9,051 nt of DNA, taken from contig CAYZGO010000062.1 in assembly GCA_964478075.1 (NCBI GenBank), positions 1 to 9,051 of the forward strand, in the 5' to 3' direction. Origin of the DNA: DAOUEX01 sp034430235. Lineage in GTDB: Bacteria; Chloroflexota; Anaerolineae; UBA2200. The notes under the pieces were generated by a model, which searched no databases, was not told the origin of the DNA, and saw nothing but the letters and a program-made list of their open reading frames with translations. Of this stretch, positions 1 to 6,258 are shown piece after piece. Positions within the stretch are counted from its first letter, which is position 1, and the number at the start of each line of letters is the position of its first letter. A program made the translations under genes and the position numbers.

Positions 1-2
1 TC

Positions 3-1049
3 TACATCGTCATCTCGATCCCCGCCTCATGGGTCATTGATACCCATGGGATCCGTGTCGCCGTGGGAGTAGGCGCTGTTTTGACGGGCATCTTTGGCTT
101 GCTGCGAGGCCTGGTGGCGCCGTCCTATACTCTGGTGCTCATCTCGCAAATAGGCATTGCCATCGGGCAGCCCTTCATCCTCAACGCCGTGACCAAGGTC
201 GCTGCTCGCTGGTTCCCGATTCAGGAGCGGGCGACCGCGTCCGGTCTTGGAACACTGGCCATGTACCTTGGCATCATCGTGGGCCTGATACTGACTCCCT
301 ATCTTGCGATCCGATATGGCATTGACGGCATGCTTGCTGTCTACGGGATCGTGTCCGTGATCGGCTCAGTTGTCTTCCTCGGGTTCGCCAAGGAGCGTCC
401 TCCGACGCCTCCCTGCCCAGCAGCCCAGGAGGAGCGCTCTCCAGTCTTTGATGGCCTCAGACAGACCTTGCGCAAGATAGACTTTGTCTTGCTGATGCTT
501 GTGTTCTTCGTGGGTTTGGGAGTCTTCAATGGGGTGACAACGTGGATTGAGGACATTGTAAGGCCAAGAGGATTCTCGATCACGCAGGCGGGAATTGTCG
601 GAGGCTTGATGGTCCTGGGTGGCATTCTGGGTGCTCTGGTCATACCATCGCTCTCCGACCACTATCGCAAGAGAACTCCATTTATGGTCTTAGCTTTGGC
701 TGGTGCGATTCTGGGACTCGTCGGCATCACCTATGCTACGGGCTACTGGCTCTTGCTGGGTGCGGCCTTTGTCCTCGGGTTCTTCTTGCTGAGCGCAGGT
801 CCGCTTGGATTCCAGTATGGCGCCGAGGTTGCCTATCCAACACCAGAAGGCACGTCAACCGGTCTGCTTTTGCTGGTGGGGCAGATCTCAGGGATCGTTT
901 TCATCTTTGGAATGGATAGTTTCAGGTCCGCGGAAACAGGCTCGATGACCCCTTCCTTGATTGTGCTTATCGGGCTCATGGTTCTAGGCCTGCTTATCTG
1001 CACAAGGCTCAAGGAATCACCCTTGATGGAGGAAGATGTGAGCCGTTGA
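3..1049 (+). CDS. MFS transporter, FLVCR-like, 5'-partial
   Basis: This is an integral membrane carrier of the major facilitator superfamily; its substrate is unknown. The frame is open to the left edge (it reads YIVISIPASWVIDTHGIR), so the GTG at 63 is internal and the true start lies upstream. About 348 residues are visible, against roughly 400 for the family, so TM1 and part of TM2 are probably missing. A degenerate motif A (D-x-x-G-x-R) follows the first visible helix, and a second copy (SLSDHYRKR) sits between helices of the C-terminal half. A hydrophilic central loop rich in Pro and Glu (about KERPPTPPCPAAQEERS) separates the two bundles. The stretch GQPFILNAVTKVAARWFP followed by ERATASG resembles FLVCR-type carriers as I recall them, but heme or choline transport cannot be claimed. 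The stop is TGA at 1047. MFS identity is secure; the subfamily is tentative. Confidence 0.88.
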   Translation, partial: YIVISIPASWVIDTHGIRVAVGVGAVLTGIFGLLRGLVAPSYTLVLISQIGIAIGQPFILNAVTKVAARWFPIQERATASGLGTLAMYLGIIVGLILTPYLAIRYGIDGMLAVYGIVSVIGSVVFLGFAKERPPTPPCPAAQEERSPVFDGLRQTLRKIDFVLLMLVFFVGLGVFNGVTTWIEDIVRPRGFSITQAGIVGGLMVLGGILGALVIPSLSDHYRKRTPFMVLALAGAILGLVGITYATGYWLLLGAAFVLGFFLLSAGPLGFQYGAEVAYPTPEGTSTGLLLLVGQISGIVFIFGMDSFRSAETGSMTPSLIVLIGLMVLGLLICTRLKESPLMEEDVSR

Positions 1050-1643
1050 GAATACGCTCGTCGAAGGCCACCTGACTACTTGTTGCATCAGGATAGCAGC
1101 TTTGGCATGCCCCGGCCCCGTTTATTCCTCGTTGACTGTGTTCCTGGCCCTGCGCCCCGGTGCTGAACTCGAGGTCGTTGGGCGTCTTCGTCCAGGGAGC
1201 AGGCAATCATTCGCGGGATTCCAGCACGGGATAGCGGTTGCGTGGTCGAAACCTTCCGGGGAGGCACAAAGTTCTCTTTGCGTGCCCTGTGGCGCGCTTG
1301 GGCATCGAGGTTGCGCGGACTGGCCTTTGGACGTGCTTTGATCGCCTTGGGAGATTCCTTGGCAGACCGTTCAGCCACCTAATAGGGGAGCCGGCAAAGG
1401 AGAAGGCGGCTACTGGTGAGTTGCAGCTGTTGTATGGCAACGGGCATGGAGAGTCTTGCTCTGGTGGAAACGCCGCGCCTAATCATACCAGCAGCCGACC
1501 TTGTCAGGCGGGGCGAACGGTCGCTCTATTGAGACCGGTCTGGTGGAGATGCTCGCATTTGGAAGGCGTCTTCTTGAGTACCAACTGCTGTCAAAGCCGC
1601 GCGTGCGGCTGAGCTCCTGTCTATCAGGCGGCTTGGTGCCTGG
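1050..1643. other. 594-bp intergenic region between convergent genes, no intact gene seen
   Basis: The region lies between the ends of the MFS gene (+) and the DUF35 gene (-). Open frames exist on both strands, but none has both a good ribosome binding site and recognisable protein motifs. Two short plus-strand stretches read like coding remnants: about 1167-1382, ending GRALIALGDSLADRSAT then stop, and an ATG at 1446 reading METPRL-like sequence to a stop near 1530. Neither could be assigned to a family. There is a perfect 10-bp palindrome (agaccggtct) at 1532-1541. A GC-rich hairpin lies at 1595-1610. No tRNA, CRISPR or transposase was recognised. Confidence 0.5.
1595..1610 (-). terminator. 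GC-rich hairpin, possible terminator of the mevalonate operon
   Basis: A perfect 6-bp inverted repeat, agccgc and gcggct with a 4-base loop, lies 34 bp past the stop of the DUF35 gene. Read on the minus strand, the stem is followed by only two or three extra T residues (gcggctttg), so it is a weak match to an intrinsic terminator. It is the only candidate near the end of the operon. Confidence 0.35.
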
Positions 1644-2051
1644 TTACCTCTTAACGTCTTCCAGAACAGGGCGGAACTTGTAGCCATACACAATCAGCCC
1701 GTTCTCACCTTCTTCCTTGATCTTGCGCGTGACCATCTCCACGGGCATGCCGATGCGCACGTCTTGATTGTCCACATCGGTGACTTGCGCCGTTACCAGG
1801 GGGCCCTCGTCCAGCTTGACCAAGGCCACAGTATAAGGTCGGTATTCTGTGTAACCCGCTGGGGCCTCGTAAACAGTCGAGTAGGAATACACCCGCCCCT
1901 TGCCGCTGAAAGCGTGCGGCTCTTGCCAGGTCTGCGCGCAATGCGGGCAAACGTCGCGTGGCGGAAAGATCGGCTTACCGCACGTGCGGCAGATTTCTCC
2001 CACTAGTGCATAGCGTGCTTTTTCCGTTCTCCAGTATCTTGGTAAGTTCAT
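1644..2051 (-). CDS. DUF35 zinc-ribbon/OB-fold protein, thiolase-HMG-CoA synthase scaffold
   Basis: This 135-residue protein has the two-part architecture of the DUF35 family. An N-terminal rubredoxin-like zinc ribbon carries Cys21, Cys24, Cys35 and Cys38 (CRTCG and CPHC). It is followed by a C-terminal OB fold (about 50-125) with the typical GRVYSYSTV, YTVALVKLDEG and GMPVEMV strands. In archaea the equivalent protein bridges acetoacetyl-CoA thiolase and HMG-CoA synthase, so that acetoacetyl-CoA is passed between them; the adjacent thiolase and synthase genes here imply the same role. The ATG start is supported by a strong Shine-Dalgarno (AAGGAGGT at 2063-2070), 11 bases upstream. It is the last gene of the operon, 69 bp after the thiolase stop, and its own strong site suggests independent initiation. 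Length and motifs are normal for the family. Confidence 0.93.
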   Translation of the reverse strand: MNLPRYWRTEKARYALVGEICRTCGKPIFPPRDVCPHCAQTWQEPHAFSGKGRVYSYSTVYEAPAGYTEYRPYTVALVKLDEGPLVTAQVTDVDNQDVRIGMPVEMVTRKIKEEGENGLIVYGYKFRPVLEDVKR

Positions 2052-2062
2052 TCTCTATCCAA

Positions 2063-2070
2063 ACCTCCTT
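2063..2070 (-). promoter_or_regulatory. Strong Shine-Dalgarno of the DUF35 gene
   Basis: The minus strand reads AAGGAGGT here, a full 8-base match to the anti-Shine-Dalgarno, with 11 bases to the ATG at 2051. It is the strongest ribosome binding site in the operon and fixes the start of the small scaffold protein. Confidence 0.8.
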
Positions 2071-2120
2071 CGTCCTGCTCAAGGGTATTGCCTAGGGAAC
2101 TGTGCTGTCCCCAAGATGTC

Positions 2121-3281
2121 TCAGCGCTCTTCCTGCGCCTCCAGAATATGCGTGATGGCGGTGGCACCACTGCCGCCGATGCTCTGGGCCATGCCCAAAC
2201 GGCAATCTATCTGGTTTGCACCAGCCTCGCCACGCAGTTGCTCGACCAGCTCCACGATTTGATAGACGCCCGTTGCACCCACAGGGTGCCCACGCGCTTT
2301 AAGGCCGCCCATGGTGCTGATAGGAATGCGTCCTTGCAGAGTGATCTCACCCTCCTGTGCCAAGCGAACGCCTTTACCGCGCTCCGCAAAGCCGCAGGCT
2401 TCCAGAGATAACGCCGCCATAACCGTGAAAGCATCGTGCAATTCAAGAGCATTAATATCGTGCGGCCCAACGCCAGCCTGCTGATATGCCTTCTGCGCAG
2501 ACACGTGAGCCGCATGTAGGCATAACGGATCACTCCGACTGTGCAGCGCCAGACGATCAGTTGCCATTGCCGAGCCCCTGATGCGCACTGGCTTGCCAAC
2601 GAACTCGCGTGCCCGGTCGCTTGGGCACAACACCACTGCCGCTGCACCATCGCAGATTGGAGCGGCGTCCAGCAGGCTGATGGGATCCGCAATCATGCGT
2701 GCTTTCTCGAACGCTTCCGCCGAGATCGGCGAACGGAACATGGCGCAGGGGTTGTTCACCCCGTTTTGATGAGCGTTGACCGCAAAGGGTGCGAAATCTT
2801 GACGTTGCACTCCAAACTCGTACATATAGCGGCGCATCAACAGTGCATTTATGGCTGCAAAAGACGGGCCATGGGACGCTTCATAATCTGCATCAACGGC
2901 AGCGCTCCAGGCGGCGGTCGTTGTCTCTGCATCAGCATCGGTCATCTTTTCCACACCACAGACCAAAACGAAATCCTGTATGCCGCTGGCCACGCCGATG
3001 TAGCCCAATCGGACAGCGGCTGCACCGGAAGCGCAGGCGGCCTCCACCTTCACAGCCTCAATGCTGCCCAAGCCAGCCCAGTCCGCCAGCAATGCCCCCA
3101 GGTGTTCCTGTGCCGTAAGTTCACCAGAGAGCATGTTGCCCACGTAGAGGGCCCCAACTCTCTCAACTTTGGCATCCTTCAGTGCTGCCGAAATGGCGTC
3201 CACAGCGAGGTCACGAAGCGAACGGTGCCAATGCTCACCGACCTTGGTCTGTCCGATCCCGATAATGCTGACGTCACGCAA
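2121..3281 (-). CDS. Archaeal-type acetyl-CoA C-acetyltransferase (acetoacetyl-CoA thiolase)
   Basis: This 386-residue thiolase condenses two acetyl-CoA to acetoacetyl-CoA, the first step towards mevalonate. The acyl-accepting nucleophile is Cys83 (EAACASGAAAV). His282 lies in ELHDAF, the HDAF form used by archaeal and SCP2-type thiolases in place of NEAF. His332 lies in GLKARGHPVGATG. The C-terminal Cys of biosynthetic thiolases (CxG) is absent; the equivalent segment reads QSIGGSGATA, as in the archaeal type. Translation starts at a TTG (3281-3279) with GGAGGG at 3291-3296, nine bases upstream. The gene begins 26 bp after the HMG-CoA synthase stop and precedes the DUF35 gene, the gene set that forms the archaeal channelling complex. 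Thermodynamically this step is unfavourable, so tight coupling to the synthase fits biosynthesis. A degradative thiolase is less likely given the context. Confidence 0.93.
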   Translation of the reverse strand: MRDVSIIGIGQTKVGEHWHRSLRDLAVDAISAALKDAKVERVGALYVGNMLSGELTAQEHLGALLADWAGLGSIEAVKVEAACASGAAAVRLGYIGVASGIQDFVLVCGVEKMTDADAETTTAAWSAAVDADYEASHGPSFAAINALLMRRYMYEFGVQRQDFAPFAVNAHQNGVNNPCAMFRSPISAEAFEKARMIADPISLLDAAPICDGAAAVVLCPSDRAREFVGKPVRIRGSAMATDRLALHSRSDPLCLHAAHVSAQKAYQQAGVGPHDINALELHDAFTVMAALSLEACGFAERGKGVRLAQEGEITLQGRIPISTMGGLKARGHPVGATGVYQIVELVEQLRGEAGANQIDCRLGMAQSIGGSGATAITHILEAQEER

Positions 3282-3290
3282 GAGACGATA

Positions 3291-3296
3291 CCCTCC
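3291..3296 (-). promoter_or_regulatory. Shine-Dalgarno supporting the TTG start of the thiolase
   Basis: GGAGGG on the minus strand with nine bases to TTG at 3281. The site supports the rare start codon; the encoded N-terminus (MRDVSIIGIGQTKVG) aligns with the usual start of archaeal-type thiolases. Confidence 0.7.
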
Positions 3297-3307
3297 TGAC
3301 GGTCTGT

Positions 3308-4354
3308 CTAGTGTATTTGCAGCTTTTTGCGGTAACGAATGTACGAAGCGTAGTCAATCGGCTTACGGCGGGCGACGTATGCCTGTGTACGCGGGGCTAG
3401 CGCCTGCCGTTCTTTGATCAAGTCTGTTACAACGAATGAGAAAGCATCGCTGCCAGCTCCAGAGCCAAACGAGGCAAGCAAGACCCGGTCGCCGGGCTTC
3501 GCTTCGTCGAGTATGGCTGTGAGTCCAAGCAGTGATGATCCTGCGTAGGTGTTGCCCACTTTAGGCACCAACATCCCGGTTTGAATCTGCTCTTTGCCAA
3601 AGCCCAGCATTTGTGCCACTCGCTGCGGAAACTTGATGTTGGGCTGATGAAAAACCGCCGCCGCGAAATCGCCAGGAGTGTACCCCAGCTCATCGAGCAG
3701 GGCCCTGACAGCGCTGGTAGTGTGCTTGAAATAGGATGGTCTACCGGTGAAACGCCCGCCGTGCTCTGGATAGTGCTGATAGGGACGTCGGAAGAAATCC
3801 GGCGTATCGGTCACGGAGGAATACGAGCCTTCCAAATATGCCAGGCTCTCTTCGCGCGGGCCCACGATGTAGGCGGCTCCTCCCGCCGCTGCAGTGTACT
3901 CCAGCGCATCCCCCGGCCGAGCCTGCGCGGTGTCCATGCCAATGGCCATGGCATAGTCGGCCATCCCCGAACCCACAAAAGCGATAGCCGCCTGCAGTGC
4001 TTCCGTCCCGGCCTTGCAAGCGAACTCCCAATCCGCCGCGCTGACCTGCGGTGTGGCCCCAATTGCTTCAGCGACGATGGTCGAAGTTGGCTTCACCGCG
4101 TAGGGATGAGATTCACTGCCGACCCACACTGCACGGAGGGCTTCTGGGGCAACGCCCCCACGAGCCAGGGCGTTGCGTGCAGCCTCAATGGCCATGGTGA
4201 CTGTGTCTTCATCTAAGCCAGGCACCGATTTCTCTTCAACGGGCAAGGCAGCTCGCCCCTCCATCCATACCCGTGACACTTCGGATGCAGGGAGACGATA
4301 GCGGGGCACGTACGCCCCGTAGCCCACAATGCCCACATCTCTTGCTGGTTTCAC
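3308..4354 (-). CDS. mvaS: Archaeal-type hydroxymethylglutaryl-CoA synthase
   Basis: This 348-residue thiolase-fold enzyme condenses acetyl-CoA with acetoacetyl-CoA to give HMG-CoA. The catalytic triad is visible: Glu81 (VGSESHPYAVKPT), Cys113 (WEFACKAGTEAL) as acetyl-accepting nucleophile, and His236 (VFHQPNIKFP). The late motif GNTYAGSSLLGL and the glycine-rich LLASFGSGAGSDAF complete the fold. Length and the N-terminus VGIVGYGAYVPRYRL match the archaeal-type enzyme and not the longer eukaryotic or Gram-positive form. It starts with GTG whose GTGA overlaps the TGA of the upstream HMG-CoA reductase by four bases (4351-4354), so the two are probably translationally coupled; no strong separate Shine-Dalgarno is seen. 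The thiolase follows after 26 bp. The symbol is given by function; sequence type differs from classical bacterial MvaS. Confidence 0.94.
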   Translation of the reverse strand: MKPARDVGIVGYGAYVPRYRLPASEVSRVWMEGRAALPVEEKSVPGLDEDTVTMAIEAARNALARGGVAPEALRAVWVGSESHPYAVKPTSTIVAEAIGATPQVSAADWEFACKAGTEALQAAIAFVGSGMADYAMAIGMDTAQARPGDALEYTAAAGGAAYIVGPREESLAYLEGSYSSVTDTPDFFRRPYQHYPEHGGRFTGRPSYFKHTTSAVRALLDELGYTPGDFAAAVFHQPNIKFPQRVAQMLGFGKEQIQTGMLVPKVGNTYAGSSLLGLTAILDEAKPGDRVLLASFGSGAGSDAFSFVVTDLIKERQALAPRTQAYVARRKPIDYASYIRYRKKLQIH

Positions 4355-5775
4355 GGTTCTGCTCTCAGCCTGTTCAGGATTGTCTTGGCCCTATCCAGAC
4401 GGATGACTTTTTCGTCGAGCATGGCCTGCACGACGCGGTCAATCATGTCACCGTCTGCGCCCGCCGCTGTGGCTACTTGCCGGGCATGTAGCTTCATGTG
4501 ACCGCGTTGGATGCCCTCACTGGCCAACGCACGCAGGGCAGCCAAGTTCTGCGCCAGTCCCACGGCGGTGATGACCTCAGCCAGTTCGCGCGCCGTCTTC
4601 ACGCCAAGGAGCTTTAATGCTGCTTTGGCGGCAGGATGCACTCTGGTTGCTCCGCCGACGATACCCACGGCCATGGGCAGTTCCAACGTGCCCACCAGGC
4701 TTTGCCCGGCCGGGCCGTTCGTCCCCGCTTGATCGTTCATCTTCGCGTAGCATCTTCGTCGCTCGCCCTGTCTCAGGACGACAGGACTGAGGCGACGAAC
4801 GGCGCTTGACGGGACGGGGCTCGAGCCCGAAGGGTTGCCGTCTGAATCCAGGTGCCAGGTACTTAGTGAGGTATAGCGGCCACTGCGTGCGGCGTAGCTG
4901 TGCGCCCCTGCTTCTATGGCGCGCCAGTCGTTGGCCGTGGCAATCGCCACAGCGTCTATGCCGTTCATGATGCCCTTGTTGTGCGTGGCAGCACGGTAAG
5001 GATCTGCGGCCGCAAAAGCCCAGGCTTCGACGATGCCTTGCGCAACCTGCTCGCCACTGAATTCTCCATGGGCCAGCGAAGAGATCGGGACCACGCCCTT
5101 GGCCCGGGCCAGACGCCTGTCTGCAAGGTTGGACAGGATGCGCAGGAGAGTCCGCCCTCCGCTGATCTCGGCCACCAACGGCGCGATGGCTTCCGTAGCG
5201 GTATTCACCGTGTTGGCACCCATTGCATCGCGGGCATCGTAGATCAGATGCACCACCAACATGGGACCGACCGGGCTGTGCTCTATGATACGTACCTCCA
5301 AGTCACGTGCCCCGCCGCCCAATCTCACTATGACTGGGTCTTGTTCATTGGCGAAGGCCAGTATGCGCTCCTTGGCTGCCAGCAACTCGGAGCGAGCTGC
5401 CCATGGATCGCTGATGTCCAGTACCTGAACCTGGCCGATCATCAGGGGCTCGTCGCTGGAGGTTTTGAAACCGGCGCCATCACGCACCAGACGCGCAGCA
5501 AGGCTGGCCCCAGCGACGACCGATGGTTCTTCAATAGCCATCGGTATGAGATAGTCCCGACCGTTGATCAGAAAGTTGGTAGCGATGCCCAATGGAAGGC
5601 CAAAGACGCCGACGACGTTCTCGATCATGTGATCGGCCTGCGCCTGGCTGAGACCAGCCGTCCCAGACAGCGCTTGTGCTTCTTCTTGCGTCAAGTCTGC
5701 GAACTGCCGCAGTAGGCCAATACGCTCTTGGGAGCTGAGTTTGTAGAACCGGGCCAGTCGCGATGATTTGCTCAT
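4351..5775 (-). CDS. mvaA: Class II HMG-CoA reductase with a 45-residue in-frame insertion
   Basis: This 474-residue enzyme reduces HMG-CoA to mevalonate with two NAD(P)H, or runs in reverse. It shows ENVVGVFGLPLGIATNF, Glu83 in IEEPSVVAGAS, Asp183 in DAMGANTVNTATE, Lys267 in HNKGIMNGIDAV, Asp283 in ANDWRA and catalytic His426 in GIQRGHMKLHAR. Residues up to 283 number exactly as in Pseudomonas mevalonii from memory. The His is 45 positions later because residues about 315-359 are an extra segment between DSDGN and LVGTLELP, rich in Arg, Ser and Pro. Asp146 (NEQDP) matches the residue tied to NADH preference in P. mevalonii. The ATG start aligns with that protein; its Shine-Dalgarno (GAGGT, 5779-5783) is only three bases away. 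It heads an operon with thiolase and synthase genes, so a biosynthetic direction is inferred. Whether the insert lowers activity is unknown; it lies before the mobile C-terminal flap. Confidence 0.94.
   Translation of the reverse strand: MSKSSRLARFYKLSSQERIGLLRQFADLTQEEAQALSGTAGLSQAQADHMIENVVGVFGLPLGIATNFLINGRDYLIPMAIEEPSVVAGASLAARLVRDGAGFKTSSDEPLMIGQVQVLDISDPWAARSELLAAKERILAFANEQDPVIVRLGGGARDLEVRIIEHSPVGPMLVVHLIYDARDAMGANTVNTATEAIAPLVAEISGGRTLLRILSNLADRRLARAKGVVPISSLAHGEFSGEQVAQGIVEAWAFAAADPYRAATHNKGIMNGIDAVAIATANDWRAIEAGAHSYAARSGRYTSLSTWHLDSDGNPSGSSPVPSSAVRRLSPVVLRQGERRRCYAKMNDQAGTNGPAGQSLVGTLELPMAVGIVGGATRVHPAAKAALKLLGVKTARELAEVITAVGLAQNLAALRALASEGIQRGHMKLHARQVATAAGADGDMIDRVVQAMLDEKVIRLDRAKTILNRLRAEP
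4699..4833 (-). repeat. Repeat-like in-frame insertion within mvaA
   Basis: These 135 bases encode the extra residues 315-359 of HMG-CoA reductase. They contain an imperfect palindrome at 4755-4799: ttcgtcgc (4755-4762) pairs with gcgacgaa (4792-4799), and inside it cctgtc (4767-4772) pairs with gacagg (4780-4785), leaving a 7-base loop. A further perfect 10-bp inverted repeat, gccgttcgtc at 4714-4723 and gacgaacggc at 4794-4803, spans 90 bp. On the coding strand GTCCTGAGACAGGGCGAGCG resembles the dispersed palindromic repeats common in Chloroflexota genomes, from memory. Exact ends are uncertain; limits given come from the protein comparison. Confidence 0.6.
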
Positions 5776-5811
5776 TGCACCTCAATACGTTACTGTCGCC
5801 AGACATGCCAA

Positions 5812-5841
5812 CAAGCCTACGGCCCTACAGGCGTAGGCTTG
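5812..5841 (-). promoter_or_regulatory. Leader hairpin upstream of mvaA
   Basis: A perfect 9-bp inverted repeat, caagcctac and gtaggcttg, encloses 12 bases that can form three more pairs (gcc/ggc). It lies 36 bp before the mvaA ATG. If transcription starts from the TATACT element at 5855-5860, the stem would sit almost at the 5' end of the operon mRNA. No T run follows on the minus strand, so it is more likely an operator dyad or mRNA-stabilising stem than a terminator. Confidence 0.4.
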
Positions 5842-5854
5842 GCTGCTTTCTAAG

Positions 5855-5860
5855 AGTATA
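5855..5860 (-). promoter_or_regulatory. Candidate -10 element of the mevalonate operon
   Basis: The minus strand reads TATACT, one mismatch from the sigma-70 -10 consensus, about 80 bp upstream of the mvaA start. The bases 16-18 positions further up (around agtttct) are a poor -35, so the assignment is tentative. Confidence 0.3.
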
Positions 5861-6164
5861 CTGCAGCACAACTGCCAGAAACTATCAGGTTGGTACCGAA
5901 AAGGGTCTTCCGGGGCTTGGGCGGCGGATTCGTGTAGTGGGGCAACTACAGCAGACAGGAGACCAGTCTCGATGAACCGGTATAGCATCTACTGGTTTCA
6001 ACGGGCGGTTGGGCGCTTGCAGCCCCACGCGCCCCGCTGACACCCATTTCTCAGGTTTTCGCCCCCGAGCCGTGGCCTGAACCTGCGGTGTTGCCAAGTT
6101 ATGCGGAACTCGTGTTTGGGGTTGGAACTCGCCTATCAGAGATGTGCACGCAGCGTGAGGCAGA

Positions 6165-6180
6165 CCCCCTTCCAAGGGGG
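6165..6180. repeat. Short C5/G5 hairpin just upstream of the -35 element
   Basis: The stretch cccccttccaaggggg is a near-perfect inverted repeat ending four bases before the TTGACC hexamer. It has no following T run on the plus strand. It could be an operator or part of a dispersed repeat; function is unknown. Confidence 0.35.
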
Positions 6181-6183
6181 AAA

Positions 6184-6212
6184 TTGACCGCTGATTCGGC
6201 GAAAGGTATGAT
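6184..6212 (+). promoter_or_regulatory. Sigma-70-like promoter of the radical SAM gene
   Basis: TTGACC (6184-6189) and TATGAT (6207-6212) are separated by exactly 17 bases, each one mismatch from consensus. The predicted start point is about 6219-6220, giving a 40-base leader to the GTG at 6259. This placement argues against the upstream in-frame start near 6088 for the gene. Confidence 0.65.
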
Positions 6213-6218
6213 ACAAGT

Positions 6219-6237
6219 AGCAGTCAGTCGGACTGCT
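6219..6237 (+). promoter_or_regulatory. Inverted repeat at the predicted transcription start
   Basis: A perfect 7-bp inverted repeat, agcagtc and gactgct with a 5-base loop, begins at the predicted +1 of the radical SAM promoter and ends nine bases before the Shine-Dalgarno. The position fits either a repressor operator or a 5'-terminal mRNA stem. Confidence 0.45.
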
Positions 6238-6258
6238 GGCCGTGAGAAGGGGTGGACT

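Larger units (their letters stand above)
5776..6258. other. Divergent intergenic region between mvaA and the radical SAM gene
   Basis: This 483-bp region separates two genes that point away from each other. It holds a possible -10 and a leader hairpin for mvaA at its left end, and a near-consensus promoter with a hairpin at the start site for the radical SAM gene at its right end. Between them are smaller dyads: tgtagt/actaca (5933-5950), aaccggta/tactggtt with one G-U pair (5975-5997), and a C5/G5 hairpin (6165-6180). No tRNA, riboswitch consensus or credible small gene was recognised in about 5860-6160. Confidence 0.5.

Noticed and set aside
1088..1378. Minus-strand open frame of about 96 codons
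   Set aside because: Composition rich in Arg, Ala and Pro, no motif, no ribosome binding site, and it mirrors an equally open plus-strand frame.
4726..4809. 7-bp direct repeats (cgcttga at 4726-4732 and 4803-4809) as target-site duplication of the mvaA insert
   Set aside because: The 77-bp spacing is not a multiple of three and does not match the 135-bp extra segment seen in the protein, so chance is as likely.
4900..5715. Long plus-strand open frame (about 271 codons) opposite mvaA
   Set aside because: It is antisense to clearly conserved HMG-CoA reductase motifs and has no motifs of its own.
5920..6030. tRNA-like or riboswitch-like folds in the divergent region
   Set aside because: Several short stems exist, but there is no tRNA T-loop/acceptor pattern and no riboswitch core consensus that I recognise.
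5885..6175. Minus-strand open frame upstream of the radical SAM gene
   Set aside because: No recognisable domain or ribosome binding site; the region holds hairpins and a promoter instead.
6088..6258. An upstream start for the radical SAM gene at 6088
   Set aside because: It would place the promoter and hairpin inside the coding sequence and push the twin-arginine motif about 68 residues from the N-terminus. GTG at 6259 has a good Shine-Dalgarno and puts the motif at residues 9-19.
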